Assembly (NCBI RefSeq): GCF_030272615.1
Contig: NC_081407.1
Coordinates: 100,299,897-100,363,896, forward strand
Reading direction: 5' to 3'
DNA: 64,000 nucleotides
Source of the DNA: Cryptomeria japonica
Taxonomy: Eukaryota > Streptophyta > Pinopsida > Cupressales > Cupressaceae
Shown: positions 47,708 through 59,700 of the stretch, piece after piece
Numbering within the stretch: position 1 is the stretch's first letter
Layout of the letters: each line of letters starts with the position of its first letter
Translations under genes and position numbers: made by a program
The notes under the pieces: model-generated
The model's database searches: none
Told to the model about the DNA's origin: nothing
Seen by the model: only the letters and a program-made list of their open reading frames with translations

Positions 47708-47810
47708 TATGTGCCAAAAGAAAGCACAAAGTTCAAGAAGATTGAAAAGTAGATCACCGATGAAGTTCCCCCAAGAACAGAAATAGCTGAGAAGGAGAAG
47801 CAACCCAAAG

Positions 47811-48893
47811 GTGACATTTCAAAAGGAGGTTAATCCAAGTACTTTTGCAACACCTTCTTTTGATATGATGCAAACATTATCCCAAATAAAAAAAATTGTT
47901 CCTTTTTCGGAAATTATGAAGATCCTAAAACATAGAAATAACGCTTTAGCTTTGATAAATGGAGTTCCTAGTATGCCCCAAGATGCTTTGCACAACAATG
48001 TTGTTTCAGAAGATGAAACTAATTGTACACAAGGGGGACACTCTGAAATAATGCAAGCTCCTGAGGTCAATCTAGGAAGTACTATCACTAAAGTGCCTTC
48101 CCAAGTAGATCCCTTTTATATGACTTTGATAGGAAATGGTAGACATGTAAGAAACTGTATGATTGATTCTAAGGTTGCCATTAATATCATGCATGTGGGG
48201 GTTATGAGGGAATTTGGATTGAATGTTGACTTCAACTATGGGAAGTGTTATGACATGGATAATAGGTCCATACCTGTGATAGGCATCCTCAAAAATTTAG
48301 AAGTCAAGATAGAAAATTTTCTGGAGGCTGCTTGCAAGGTAGATGTAACAATTGTAGATGTCCCCCCAAATTATGGCATGCTTTTGTCAAGATAATGGAC
48401 AACAATGGTGGGGGGAAACATTCAACTAGATTTGTCATATGCTATAATCCCTGTTAACAAAAAAAATGTTAGGTTAGAAAGAGAACCTAGGTCTGATACT
48501 ACTATTAAGCAATCTGACCTAAACAACATGGTGATGTTTTGTGACTTTGACGTGGGAAATTTCAAGGTTGAATCCACAAAATCATCCTCGAAAATCCCAA
48601 ACCCTGTAGAAATTGAAATTGAAAATAATCAAGAAGAGTTGTGGCAAATGTATTTTGATGGAGCCTGTTGTAAGGAAGGGTCGGGTGCTAGAGTAGGTTT
48701 TATTGCACCTAGTGGGAAGACATTCAAGTATTCCTTCCAACTACTTTTTGAGTGCACTAATAATGTGGCAGAATATGAGGCATTGTTACTAATTTTAAAT
48801 CTTGCCACTAAGAATGGGATAAAGCAACAGTCAGTATGGGGAGACTCAGAATTGATTGTATCTCAGGTTAGATCAGTTTATGCGATTCACTAG
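47811..48893 (+). pseudogene. Gypsy-2 protease followed by archaeal-type RNase H
   Basis: The protease keeps CMIDSKVAINIM in place of the usual D-S/T-G triad, so the active site is damaged, then VPPNYGMLLSR, a TAA stop (48393) and NIQLDLSYAIIPV. After a linker of about 60 residues an RNase H follows at about 48640-48890: WQMYFDGACC, ECTNNVAEYEAL and VWGDSELI, the archaeal type found as a second domain in Tat elements. It sits before the reverse transcriptase, whereas in Gypsy-1 it lies after the RT's own RNase H. Confidence 0.8.
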
Positions 48894-49289
48894 AGTTTTT
48901 TGATGCCTTCAATATCAGATGGGTAGAGAGATCAAAAAACATTATGACAGATTTAGTAGCAAACGTTGCTTTGAAAAGTAATTAATATTACTTTGGTCAG
49001 AATTTCAAAGGTGGAGATTAAGACCAGACCTACTATACCTAATAATATTTGCAACTAGCAAGTTTTTTTATGATGATGACGAGTTGTTGAAGTTCCTGCA
49101 CTGCATAGATGAATATGACAACCAAGAAATAGACTTTAATGCTTTTGTGGAGACCATAGATGCTAAGGATATTGTCTTTGGGAATGAAATAGTGTAACTA
49201 AAAACAAATAAAATCCCAAAAGGATTGGTGGCCCTAGAAAGAGTGTTTGACAATCAAACAATGAAACAATCCCCTGTGAAAAAAGGAGG

Positions 49290-52010
49290 ACCTGAAAGAA
49301 ATCAACTTGGGAACTGAAGCATCCCCTAGGAAGGTCTACATTAGCAAAAGGATCAAACCAAATATCAAATCTATGCTAATTACTTTACTCAAAAAGTACA
49401 AACATGTCTTTGCATGGTCATATGATGACTTAAAAGCCTACAGAGAGGATTTATTCTAGCATGAGATTCCTTTGAATCCAACAGCCAGGCCTTTTAGACA
49501 AAAACAAAGATCAATAAACTGAGTGCTCAGACCTAAAATGCAAGAAGAATTGATGAAGCTCAAAGATGGCGGTATCATCAAACCCATCAAGCATTCATCA
49601 TGGGTTTCTAATCTTGTCCCTGTCAAGAAGAAAAATGGTGACATTAGATTGTGTGTAGATTTCATAATTTTGAATGTGTCATTATTAAAGGATAATTATC
49701 CTATACCTAACATGGAAGCAATGCTACAAAAGGTCATAGGGTGTGAGTTGTTATCCATGATGGATGGATTCTCTTGTTACAACCAAGTGAAGGTCAAAGA
49801 ATCTAAACAATAAAAAACTACCTTCACTAACCCATGGGGAACCTATGTGTATGGTAGAATGCCTTTTGGACTTACTAATGCTAGAGAAACTTTTCAGAGA
49901 GCTATGGATGTAGCTTTTTCAGGTTTGATAGACATCATTATGGTTGTCTATCAGGATGATCTAACAACATTCTCTAAGAAAGCAAAAGAACATTGTCTAC
50001 ATCTAGAGAAGGTATTCACTAGAGCATTGGAGTATGTGATTTCTCTAAATCCTAAAAAATGTCATTTTGTTGTTACAAAGGGAAAACTGATAGGACATAT
50101 TGTGTCCAAAGATTGGGTAAGGATTGATCTTGAGAGAGTGGTGCCATTGATAGGATACCCATCTCCAAAACTGTAAAGGCCATACAATCTTTCTTTGGCC
50201 AAATAAACTTTGTTCGCAGGTTCATATCCAACTTTGCTGAAATAGTAAAACCTATTTCCAAGATGTTGAAGAAAGGAGCTCTAATAGACTAGAGAAATTA
50301 AGCTTTAGAGGCTTCTGTGGTCATGAAGAGGGCCATCAAACAAGCTCTTGTTTTAAAGACACCAAATTTCAGCAAGCTCTTCCAGGTTTTTTCTTTTGCT
50401 TCATTTCACACTGTAGCCGTTGTTATGTTACAGAAAAATGATAAGGGGTTTGAGCAACCTATATATTTTTATAGTAAATCCCTTCAAGCAGCACAACTCA
50501 AATATGACATTATGGAAAAGAAAGCATATACTTTGGTTAAAGCAGTAAAAACTTTCAAGCCTTGTCTTATAAGCGCCTAGGTCATAGCTTGTGTGCCTAA
50601 TGCTGCAGTAAAGGACATCTTTGTCCAATTAGAGACAACAGGAAGATGGTGCAAGTGGATAAACAAGATCCAAGAGTTTAATGTTGACATCTAAATCACT
50701 AAGTCAGTCTGAGGAATGGGCTTAGCAAAGCTCATGGCTAAAGAGAACCTAGAAGCTGCCTGAATAAATGTTCTATCTGATTCAAAAGGTATCATTTACA
50801 GCCTGCAAAGAACTCTATGGTATGCTGATATCATTCCTTTTCTTACAAACTCTAAATATCTAGAAGGTTTCACATAAAGCCAAAAAAGAACCTAAAAGTT
50901 GAAATCATAGTGGTATGTTTTTACTGTTGGAGATCTATATTATAGAGATAAGGATGGTTTCCTATTATTTTGTTTAGACAAAGAGCAATCCCAACTAGTG
51001 TTGAGAGAAATGCATGATGGGGTATGTGGAGGACACTTCACAACAAACACCACAGGTCACAAGGTACTAAGAGCAGGATATTTTTGGCCATCTTTGTTTA
51101 AAGATGCACACACTTATGTCAAAAGGTGTGAGCCTTGTCAGAAGTTTGCAGAGTAGATAAAATATGAAAGTGCATTACTTCTTAGACCTATGCAAGTGGA
51201 AGCCCCATTCCATCAATGGGTTATTGACTTTGTTGGAGAGATCATAGAAAGGTCGAGTGGTGGACATAAATGGATACTAGTTGCTACAGATTGGGTGGAA
51301 GTTGTCCCCATAAGACAACCAACCAACAAGGTGGTCATTGATTTCTTGATAAACAATATTGTGACCAGATTTGGAGTGCCAGTGAGACTCATTATGGACA
51401 ATGCCATGTGCTTCAGATCTGAGGAGTTCACAAATTTTTGCAAATCATATGGGATAAGCATATGATATGCATCCCCATATCATCCACAGGGAAACGGACA
51501 AGCTAAGTCCAGTAACAAGAGTATAATGAAGATCATCAACAGAACACTTGAGAAAAACAAAAGGGCTTGGGATTCTAAGTTGAGAATGACATTATGGGCA
51601 GATAGAATCACTGTCAAGAAGGCCATAGGGACATCTCCTTTTGAGCTGGTATATGGATCTAAAGCAAGGATGCCACTGAATAATATGTTGCCTATGTACA
51701 AATTTATTCATGAAAATGAGTTAGAAATGTCAGATTCACTTAGAGAAAGAATGGAACTACTTGTAGAGCTGGATGAAGCCAGAAATATCATCATAAGAGG
51801 AACCCAAAGCTGCAACAAAAGAGCAAGTACCCATTTGACCAAAAACCATCAGAAAGAAAAAATGAAATTAATGATTTGGTGTTGCTTTGGAATGCCAAAG
51901 CTTAGGACAAGGGCAAGCATGGGAAATTTGAAGCCCTGTGTTTGGGCCCCTTTGTTGTTACAAATAAAAATGGCGAGGATTCATATTTCCTTGCAATTAT
52001 GAATAGTGAA
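49290..52010 (+). pseudogene. Gypsy-2 reverse transcriptase, RNase H and integrase
   Basis: RT at 49523-50176 (GGIIKPIKHSSWVSNLVPV, DGFSCYNQ, MPFGLTNARETFQRA, active site YQDD near 49950). RNase H at about 50300-50760 (QPIYFYSKSL, DIMEKKAYTLVKA). Integrase from about 50995: HH and CC of the zinc finger (HDGVCGGHF, RCEPCQKF), VIDFVG, IMDNAMCF and NGQAKSSNK, where the catalytic glutamate is replaced by lysine. At least ten stops or frameshifts. Not functional. Confidence 0.88.
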
Positions 52011-52213
52011 GTGCAAGAACTACCAGTGCATGGACAATTCTTGAAATATTTATTTGCTTGATTTGTTTTCCATGCACAATAGGTTTACGGTTTGTATATA
52101 GGTTAAGTTAGGGTTTTGTAATTATTCCAACATTTTTTTTATTGGTTTGTTGTCTCTAAGTTATGAATCCTCGCTTTGACCTGAAGGGTTAAACATCCAC
52201 AAGCTAGAGCCAC
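52011..52213 (+). other. Gypsy-2 3' untranslated end
   Basis: Only 200 bases separate integrase from the 3' LTR, so no extra antisense gene is present, unlike Gypsy-1. The polypurine tract is not clear. Confidence 0.6.
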
Positions 52214-54059
52214 CATTGGAAGTGTTAAAATTTTGGTTTTATTTGTGCTCTACCTGCATTTTGAGGGCTTAGGTTTTTAGGGTTTCAAAGGGTTTTGTGT
52301 CTATCTAAGTTTCGCCTTTGTTATCCCGAGCTTGTTATATTATGACGTTACCTTTTTGGGCCTTTTAAAATGACTTTATGTCATTTAGTTCATTGGCAGC
52401 GCCATTATTATTTCCCTAGGCATTTTATTTGTACCTCAACCCCTTTTGTTTTTCAAATTTTCCTAAGTCTTGGTTCATGACTTAGGTCTCCACAGTCGAA
52501 TGTTCCTAGGGTAGGCCCCTTTTCTTTTGTCTGTGTGTTGTGCTCATGTCCCTGCAATGTCGCGATGACTTTTGTTGACCTTCCTTTTGATTGCAGCATC
52601 GTGGGGAGTTGCCATCTGTCACCAATGGAGCTACCATCTGTCATCTATCCCAGGCTGCCGACTGTCCTGAAGCTGCCATCTATCCCGGAGTGGCCAAGTG
52701 TCATGGTGTGGGTGGCAGAGTTAGGCATTAAAGGGGTTATAATTTTCTGATAAATCAAAGGTCAGCGGATATGAGTTAAAGATCGGGCAACTAAAGGGTG
52801 TATCTTTTTGCATGTAATAAAGATGAATGATGATGTTTTAAAGGTTGATCAAAAGGTGCTCAAGTGTTAGCGGCCTAGGCCAAATGGTTGCTTAGGCAGA
52901 CAAGTTAAATGGCGGCTTGATCTGACAGTCTCCACAACCCCGCAGGTCAAAGATGCGAGGGCGTTAATCACTGCGACATCATGAGATGATGCCACATGTC
53001 CAAGGTGGGTCGAGGTAAGCCAATTATGGGACTGTTTATTGCGGCGAGATGGCGGTGAGCTGGGTGTGCCATGTCATACTTTTGGTGGGACCGCTTGCCA
53101 CATATGATGGTCAATTTCAGATTGACTAATGGGGACTATTCGATTCGCCAACATGGAGGAAGATCTACAGTGAACATTTCAACTTGATTCAAAATTGTTT
53201 GGCGTCGTTTATTCACCCGCACGAGCAGTAATGGCGGATGGGATGCAGGTCTACCAGTGGTAGTTAGTCTTTTATAGTTTTAGTGAGCATGATAGTTTAT
53301 CATGAATGTATCTATCTATCTTGAAAATCAATGAAGAAAGCATTCTTATTTTGCTCCTATCTCTTACATTGTGTTGTATGAGTTGTAGAGTTCATGACAT
53401 TTTCAACTTGTCTTCTCTAATGGAGAATGTGTATTCCTAGATAGGTTTCATTTCAAGTAAAATGAATTAAATTTTGTCTTCAATATTGTTGCATTTGTGT
53501 GAGAGAGTGTGAGGAAATTATGGATGCATTCTCAAGTTGGGCGTTTTAAGCAATTCTTGAATGTTTAGTATTGAATCTTAATTTGATATTATGATGTTGT
53601 TTGTCATTAGGTCTGCTATTTGACTCTGTATTACCTTAGAACAGGCACTAGTCATATATTTTCTAAGTTTGTGGATCTCTTTTACATTCTTATTTCACCT
53701 TTTATATTTCAGTCTTTAGTTTTTCTGCATTAGGAGTAGAAATATATTAAATCCAACTTTCAATGCAAGCAAAGTGATAAGAATTAAGGTTCAAGTCAGA
53801 ATTTGTAGTATATTATACTTTTCCTTGGTATATTTTCATTGAAAGCATCTGCTATATAATGCAATGTTTTCTTATATAAAGCTAGAATATTGTGTAGCAT
53901 TGCAATAGGGATACCCACCTAGGTTCTGTAGAGCTTGACGAGTAGAAGATTGCAGCTTTTGCTGAATCTTGTTAATTGGCCAAATCCAATCCCAAAGTCT
54001 ATTCATGAGTTAGTGGCTTTTTCTCTAGGATTTAGGATCTATTAATTTGGGAACCAACA
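52214..54059 (+). mobile_element. Gypsy-2 3' LTR, about 1.85 kb
   Basis: Colinear with the 5' LTR but lacking about 520 bases at 53262-53266 relative to 43385-43905. It starts CATTGG where the 5' copy has TGTTGG, and ends CCAACA. Confidence 0.82.
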
Positions 54060-54064
54060 AAGCC
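54060..54064 (+). repeat. Gypsy-2 target-site duplication, right copy (mutated)
   Basis: AAGCC, compared with GAGCT at 42334-42338. Confidence 0.5.
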
Positions 54065-57000
54065 TCAGAAAACAAAGGAAATAATGAGAAACCTTTAAGT
54101 CCAAAAATCACAAGAACGCCACAGAAAATAGACAGGGAAGACCATAATCCCACTCTATTTGGAGGTATGGAGTAGCAGGCAGACTAGGAGGAGGACCTGT
54201 TTAATATGGATTCAGGGGTGTAGGAATATGTTTCAAATAATCTGAAAGTAGTGTACGGACTGATGGGTATAAATGACTCTAAGTCATAATACGAAACTAA
54301 GGAGGATAATAATGAAGAAGCTGTTAAGGAGAAAACAGAGCTCATCTAGAAAATCTTGGAGTTAGACTCTAAGATTGAGGGGGAAGATAATTATATAATT
54401 AAGGAGATCAATATGGTTGATGTAGAGTGTAAGGGAAATATAGTTAAGCTTGGCTTAGCCCTACCATGCCCTGACAAAGAAAAGCCAAATTATGGGACAA
54501 CTCCTAGGAGGAGAGGTAGAAAGTCTCTTACAGAGCTAAGAGCTTTAAAGAGCTGGGGAAGCAGAAGATCAGACAAAACTAACTGATCTATTTCAGGATG
54601 GGAAGGGGAAGTTCCTTCCCAAGGAAAAATGAAGATCATAACATGGAATGTTAGGGGATTTAACACCCTTAACAAGCAACACTTGTTCAAGCATAGTCTA
54701 GCCATTTTCCAATCAGATATTGTAATGATACAAGAAACCAAATTAAGGGATGAGGAATGAAAGTTCCTTAAAATAAAATTAGGGATTTGGAATGTGGAAA
54801 ATAAATTAATACCATGGGCCGCAAGAGGCCTGGCAGTGCTTTGGGATCCAAGAAGGATTAGATATGAGCCAATAATGAATAATGTGCACTGGCAATGTAG
54901 TAGGGTCAGTAGTTTGCATACCTCATTAAGCTTTCTTCTTATAAATATTTATGGCCCCTTGAGTACTATTGGTAAAAGGGATGTTTGGGCAGAATTAGAC
55001 ACCTTTATGTTGCAGAATTTGGATTTAAACTATATACTAGGGATTTTAATGCAATATTGAGTCTGTCAGAAAAAATAGGGGGTTTGCAGAATATTTCTCA
55101 AGCTTAAACAGAGTTTGGAGAGTGGATTAATAGAAATAACATGGTGGATATCAGGATGAATAATGGCTCCTTTACCTGGAGCAATAGGAGGATAGGAACT
55201 AGCTACATATGAGAGAAACTGGATAGATTTCTCTTTAAAGGAGATCTAGCAGATTTTTAATATTCTTTGAGCTCTTCTATTATTACCATGGCAGGCTCTG
55301 ACCATTATCCAGTCTAGTTAGATATGGTAGAGGATAAGAGGCCCAAGCGGTGCCCATTTAAGTTTGAGAACATGTGGCTTTAGGACAAATATTTATTGAT
55401 CTAGTAGATAAATTGTGAAATGAGGAGTAGTTTCAAGGGTATAAAATGTTTTGCTTTATTTCTAAATTAAAAAAATAAAAAATTGGATATGTTGCGGTGG
55501 AATATGGAGCATTTTAAGAATATTTTTAGTGAAAAAGAAATAGTTGAGGTTGAGTTGAACAAAATTAATGACAGTATTATAAAGGAGGGTATGGATCAAA
55601 ATAAATATTTCAAAGAAAAAGAATTGCTCCATAATTATGAGGATCTATTGACAAAGGAGGAGATTTTTTGGAAACAAAAGTCTAGAGAACATTGGTTAGG
55701 AGTAGGTAATAGGAATTCTTGGTTTTTTAATAAGAGTGTGAAACATGAAGGAATGTCAACATAATTAGCATGATTAAGGGAGGTAGAGGCACCCTTCTGG
55801 AGGATCCAGAAGAGATTGCGGTTAAAATAGTGAATTATTTTAAGAATATCCTTAATAATTGGGATAGCTCAAATTTAGCGGCACAACAAGAGTTACTTAG
55901 CTATATACCTAGAGTCATTTTGGCAGAGGTTAATAAAAGGCTTCAAAGTATTTTTACATTTGCAGAAATTGAGACAACTTTAAAACAATTACATCTGAAT
56001 AAAGCGCCTGGGCCGGATGGATTCACTACAGGTTTCTTTAAGAAATGTTGGCATATTGTTGGGAAGGAGATGTGGGAAGCAATAGAATGTATTGAAGAGT
56101 CCTAAAAGAAATAAATAATACATTTATAGAACTTATACCCAAAAAGGATAGTGTAGAGGAATTGGATGACTTTCGACTAATTTCATTATGTAATATTGTA
56201 TACAAGGTCTTATCTAAGGCACTAGCCAATAGAATCAAAAGTATCCTTCCATCTATTCTATCAGAGGAGCAAACATGCTTTGTCCCTGGCAGATCTATCC
56301 TAGATGGAGCAATAATAGTTCAAGAAACTATTCATACAATTCAGCATAAGCATTAGTCTGATAATCAAACTAGATACAATAAAAGCATATGATAGAGTAG
56401 ATTGGAGGTTCTTGTGTAAATGTTTGGAAGCTTTCGACTTTGATAAGCAATATGTCAACCTAATTTTTAGTTGTATTTTTATGCCGAGATTCTTTATCTT
56501 GGTTAATGGTTCCCCAAAAGGGTATTTTGAGTCAACTAGAGGACTGAGACAAGGAGACCCTATTTCACCATTTATGTTCATAATTATGGTAGAGGCCTTA
56601 GGCAGGTGTATAGGCAAAGATAAATCCATGGGTCGAATCATACGTATTAAAGTAACAAAAGGGGTTAGCAATGTAACATCAACAATTTGTGAATGATACA
56701 ATGCTCTTTGGGCATGATAATAAATTAGAAGCAAGGAATTTTAAGAAAATTCTAGATCTATATGCTTAGACTTTATGACAAGTCATTAATGTTAATAAAT
56801 CATAGATTTTCTTCTTTAACACTAATCAACAAAAGGAAGCCGAGCTTTGTCAAATTCTAGGCTTTAAGAGAGGCAAATTCCCTAGTTAGTACCTTGGTAT
56901 TCCTTTAGATAAAGAATGTAGGGTTAACAAGCCATGGGACCCAGTTGTGGGCAAAATGGAATCATGGAAAGGCAAGTGGTTGTCCAATGCAGGTAGAGCC

Positions 57001-58640
57001 ACAATGCTAAAATTTGTCTTATCGGCGGTTCCAACATATCAGATGTCTTGTCTACCATTAGATCAAGGGGCTAGATCTAAAATGGAAAAAATAATGAGGA
57101 ATTTCTATTGGCAAGGGATCACCGAGGATAGGAAATTAGCAATTATCAGTTGGGATGAGATCTGTAGGCCTATAAGCATAGGAGGTATATGGCTTAGAAA
57201 TATGAGTTGGCAGAGTAAAGCTCTTGGGGTAAAATTAGTTTGGACTATGTATAAAGATCCGAGTAATAAATGGGTGAGAATTTTACAACACAAGTATCTG
57301 TGTGGAAGTGACCCATGTAGTATTTTCAGATCAACAAACCCTCCTAGAGGATCTAGGGTTTGGAATTTTATCTTGGAATGCAGGAAGTTGATCTTGGATA
57401 AGTTATCTTAGGATATTGCAGATGAACTAAAGAGTTATTTTGGAGGATTCATGGGGTGGATATGTAGCCTTGGATAGTCTTCCCATCTCCTCGAGAATTA
57501 AAGAAGTTTTAGAAAGTACATGGGGTATACACTTAAAGATTACATTGATTGATACAATGATGATCCTGCTTTAGGCTGGAAGTGGAAAGGATTAGACAAC
57601 ATTCCTCTTTCAGAAGGAGAAAAATGGGAGCTAAGAGATGTCCTATCCACTAGGAATATAACCATCAAGAAAGGGGTGGACAAATTGATCCGAGTAGGAT
57701 CTAACTCAGGTGAGTATAGAGTCAAAGATCGATATTCAGAGTTGGTTAAGTCTCAGTGTTTGGAAAAAATAGTGTTACCAATACAATTGTGTTGGGATAA
57801 GCAGTGTCTTCCAAAAGCAAGCATATTCCTCTAGGCTGCACTTCAGAAGTGAATATTAACAACATAATGGTTCAAAAACCTCGGTTATGAAGGTCCTTCT
57901 AGATGAATTGTGTGCGAAAGTAGTGAGGAAATTGTCAATCACTTACTTTTGAACTACCCATATGCCTTTGAATGTTGGAATTGGCTATGTAAGAAGTTAA
58001 ATTGTAAAATAGTATTCCCAAATGATATTTTAGAGGCTATGAAGGGTTGGCTAGATATTTGCAAGGGTAGTCTTTACAAAGTTTTATGGAAGATAGCTCC
58101 CTCTATTTTGGTGTGGAAGATCTGGAAGGAAAGAAATAGAAGAATATTCCAAGATAAGAAGTTGGATGTCAATAACTTCACCAATAAAGTGGAAGCAACC
58201 ATAGTTGAAGTAATAAACTACAGATTAAGAAGTAATATGGTGGAGGATAACTCCTTCATGGTTTGGATAGAAAGATTAGGAAATAATGGTATGGATTAAT
58301 TATCTCCCCCCCCCCCCCCCCCCCAACATGGCAAAGGAGGAAGGGTAAGTAAGGAACGCAGGAAACAATGTGTTTGGTCTAAACCAAATTATGGTTAGAA
58401 TAAACTCAATTTTGATGCGGCATCTAGGGGCAATCTTGGAGTAGCAAGTATAGGATGTATCATACATTTCTGGGATGGGTCTATAAGTGTGAAATTAGCA
58501 AGACCTATTGGTGAAACTACAAATAATCTAGTCGAACTAGAGGCCATCATAGAAGGGTTATTACTTTTCAAGGACTTAGAAATCAAAAAACTAGCCATTG
58601 AGGGGGTTCTCAAATTATCATCAATGCCTTAAGAGCCAGA
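54065..58640 (+). pseudogene. LINE-2 part C: ORF1 end and ORF2 (endonuclease, RT, zinc region, RNase H)
   Basis: Linker to about 54590, then AP-type endonuclease from ATG 54629 (MKIITWNVRGFN, IQETKLRDEE, INIYGP, later a broken ERNWIDFSL and a LTIIQSS remnant of the SDHxPV box). Reverse transcriptase about 55480-56720: KSREHWLGVGNRNSWFF, LNKAPGPDGF, DDFRLISLCN, GLRQGDPISP, and at 56686-56697 FVND where plant L1 has FADD, so a catalytic aspartate is lost. Thumb region 56947-57411, zinc-binding region about 57910-58010, RNase H 58390-58630 (FDAASRGNLG, ETTNNLVELEAI). There are more than fifteen stops and several shifts. A C-run interrupts before the RNase H. Confidence 0.9.
58306..58324 (+). repeat. 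Run of 19 C
   Basis: A pure C run just after the TAA at 58297-58299, in the spacer before the RNase H domain of LINE-2. Confidence 0.95.
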
Positions 58641-59093
58641 AGAACCCCTAATTGGAAACTTAACTCAAAATTAGGTTAAGCCTTAGAGTTGATTGACTTA
58701 TTTATATTGAAAACATAGGATGTTTGAATTAAGGATATTCGTTTGTATTTGAATTCTATGGAATATTTCATCTTTTAGCGGGTCTATATATTAGTCATAC
58801 AGATTGAGAATATCGGTATTTATAATTTTATGTTATCATATTAAGTAATGGGTTAGAAGTTATGGTGGGGTCCACTAGGTAAGGATTAAAAGGACAAGAA
58901 ATACTCTACATATGGTGAGACGCATTGGCTTTTTAAACCTTAATCATTAATAGTTAAGTTTTCACCACTCATGTCAAAGCATGTAAGTTGTATTGCCTTA
59001 ATTTTAGGTTTCCTAATTAAGGCTTTTAGGAAACTTATAGACACTAATATTCTTTAACTAAGTGAGTAGGCTTTAGAAAACTGCATTTGAAGC

Positions 59094-59700
59094 ATGGAGT
59101 CAAAATTGAAGCTAGTGTCTACAAAAGATAATCAACTTATGGCTTTCAGGGGTGGCGTTAAGGCAAAACATTGGAGAAAATTTTTACTAGAATTGGATGA
59201 TTTGTCAGTTCGTGTTGTTCAAGAGATAATTGGGGAAGACTTCTTCAATTATGAGCAGATTTATAAGGTAAACTCTGACATCTCAGCCACCTTTGTTGCT
59301 ATTTTTCTTTATGTAGGAACCCCTAAGGATGATACTAAATTGTTGTCTAGGAATTTGTTTAAGGATGATTTTTTGGGTAATTTAGATATAGCAGCAAATA
59401 GAGTAGACCATAATCTCACCATTCCATTTTTGGAGGATTATGGGGTGGATCAGTACCATAACCCAAAGGTTAGAATTAAGAGATGACCATTGCTAGAAAT
59501 TAGGGACCAAGAGGTGTTTGAACAAAGGAAGCAGAACATTTTGAGGAACATCAATTTTCTCCTCAAGTGACTCCATTTGAAGGAAGTGATTGTAAATAAA
59601 TGGTGGGTGGATTATCTCGTAGCAGAAGGTTTTCAACCCCCTAAATATATGGGAGAGGTGGAGGTTGAAAGGGTCCAGATACCCCCCAGTCATCATCAAA
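59094..59700 (+). pseudogene. LINE-2 ORF3: unknown protein downstream of RNase H
   Basis: ATG 59094 opens 130 codons (MESKLKLVSTKDNQLMAF, LDDLSVRVVQEIIGEDFF, YKVNSDISATFVAIFL, LFKDDFLGNLDIAANRVD). Coding-like text continues past TGA 59484 (FEQRKQNILRNINFLL, NKWWVDYLVAEGFQPP). The gap after the RNase H is about 450 bases. The ORF1-proximal and LINE-3 copies show related blocks. Because the LINE-2 target duplication lies downstream at 61236, this ORF was moved with the LINE. No family recognised and no membrane or signal segment seen. Confidence 0.6.

Larger units (their letters stand above)
42339..54059 (+). mobile_element. Gypsy-2: old, decayed Ty3/gypsy element, 11.7 kb
   Basis: LTRs at both ends (TGTTGG...CCAACA), a primer-binding site, and gag, PR, an RNase H before RT, then RT, RNH and IN in the same direction, all with many stops and shifts. 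The LTRs differ at very roughly one base in ten in the first 225 bases and by a 520-base gap. It is therefore far older than Gypsy-1. Confidence 0.9.
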
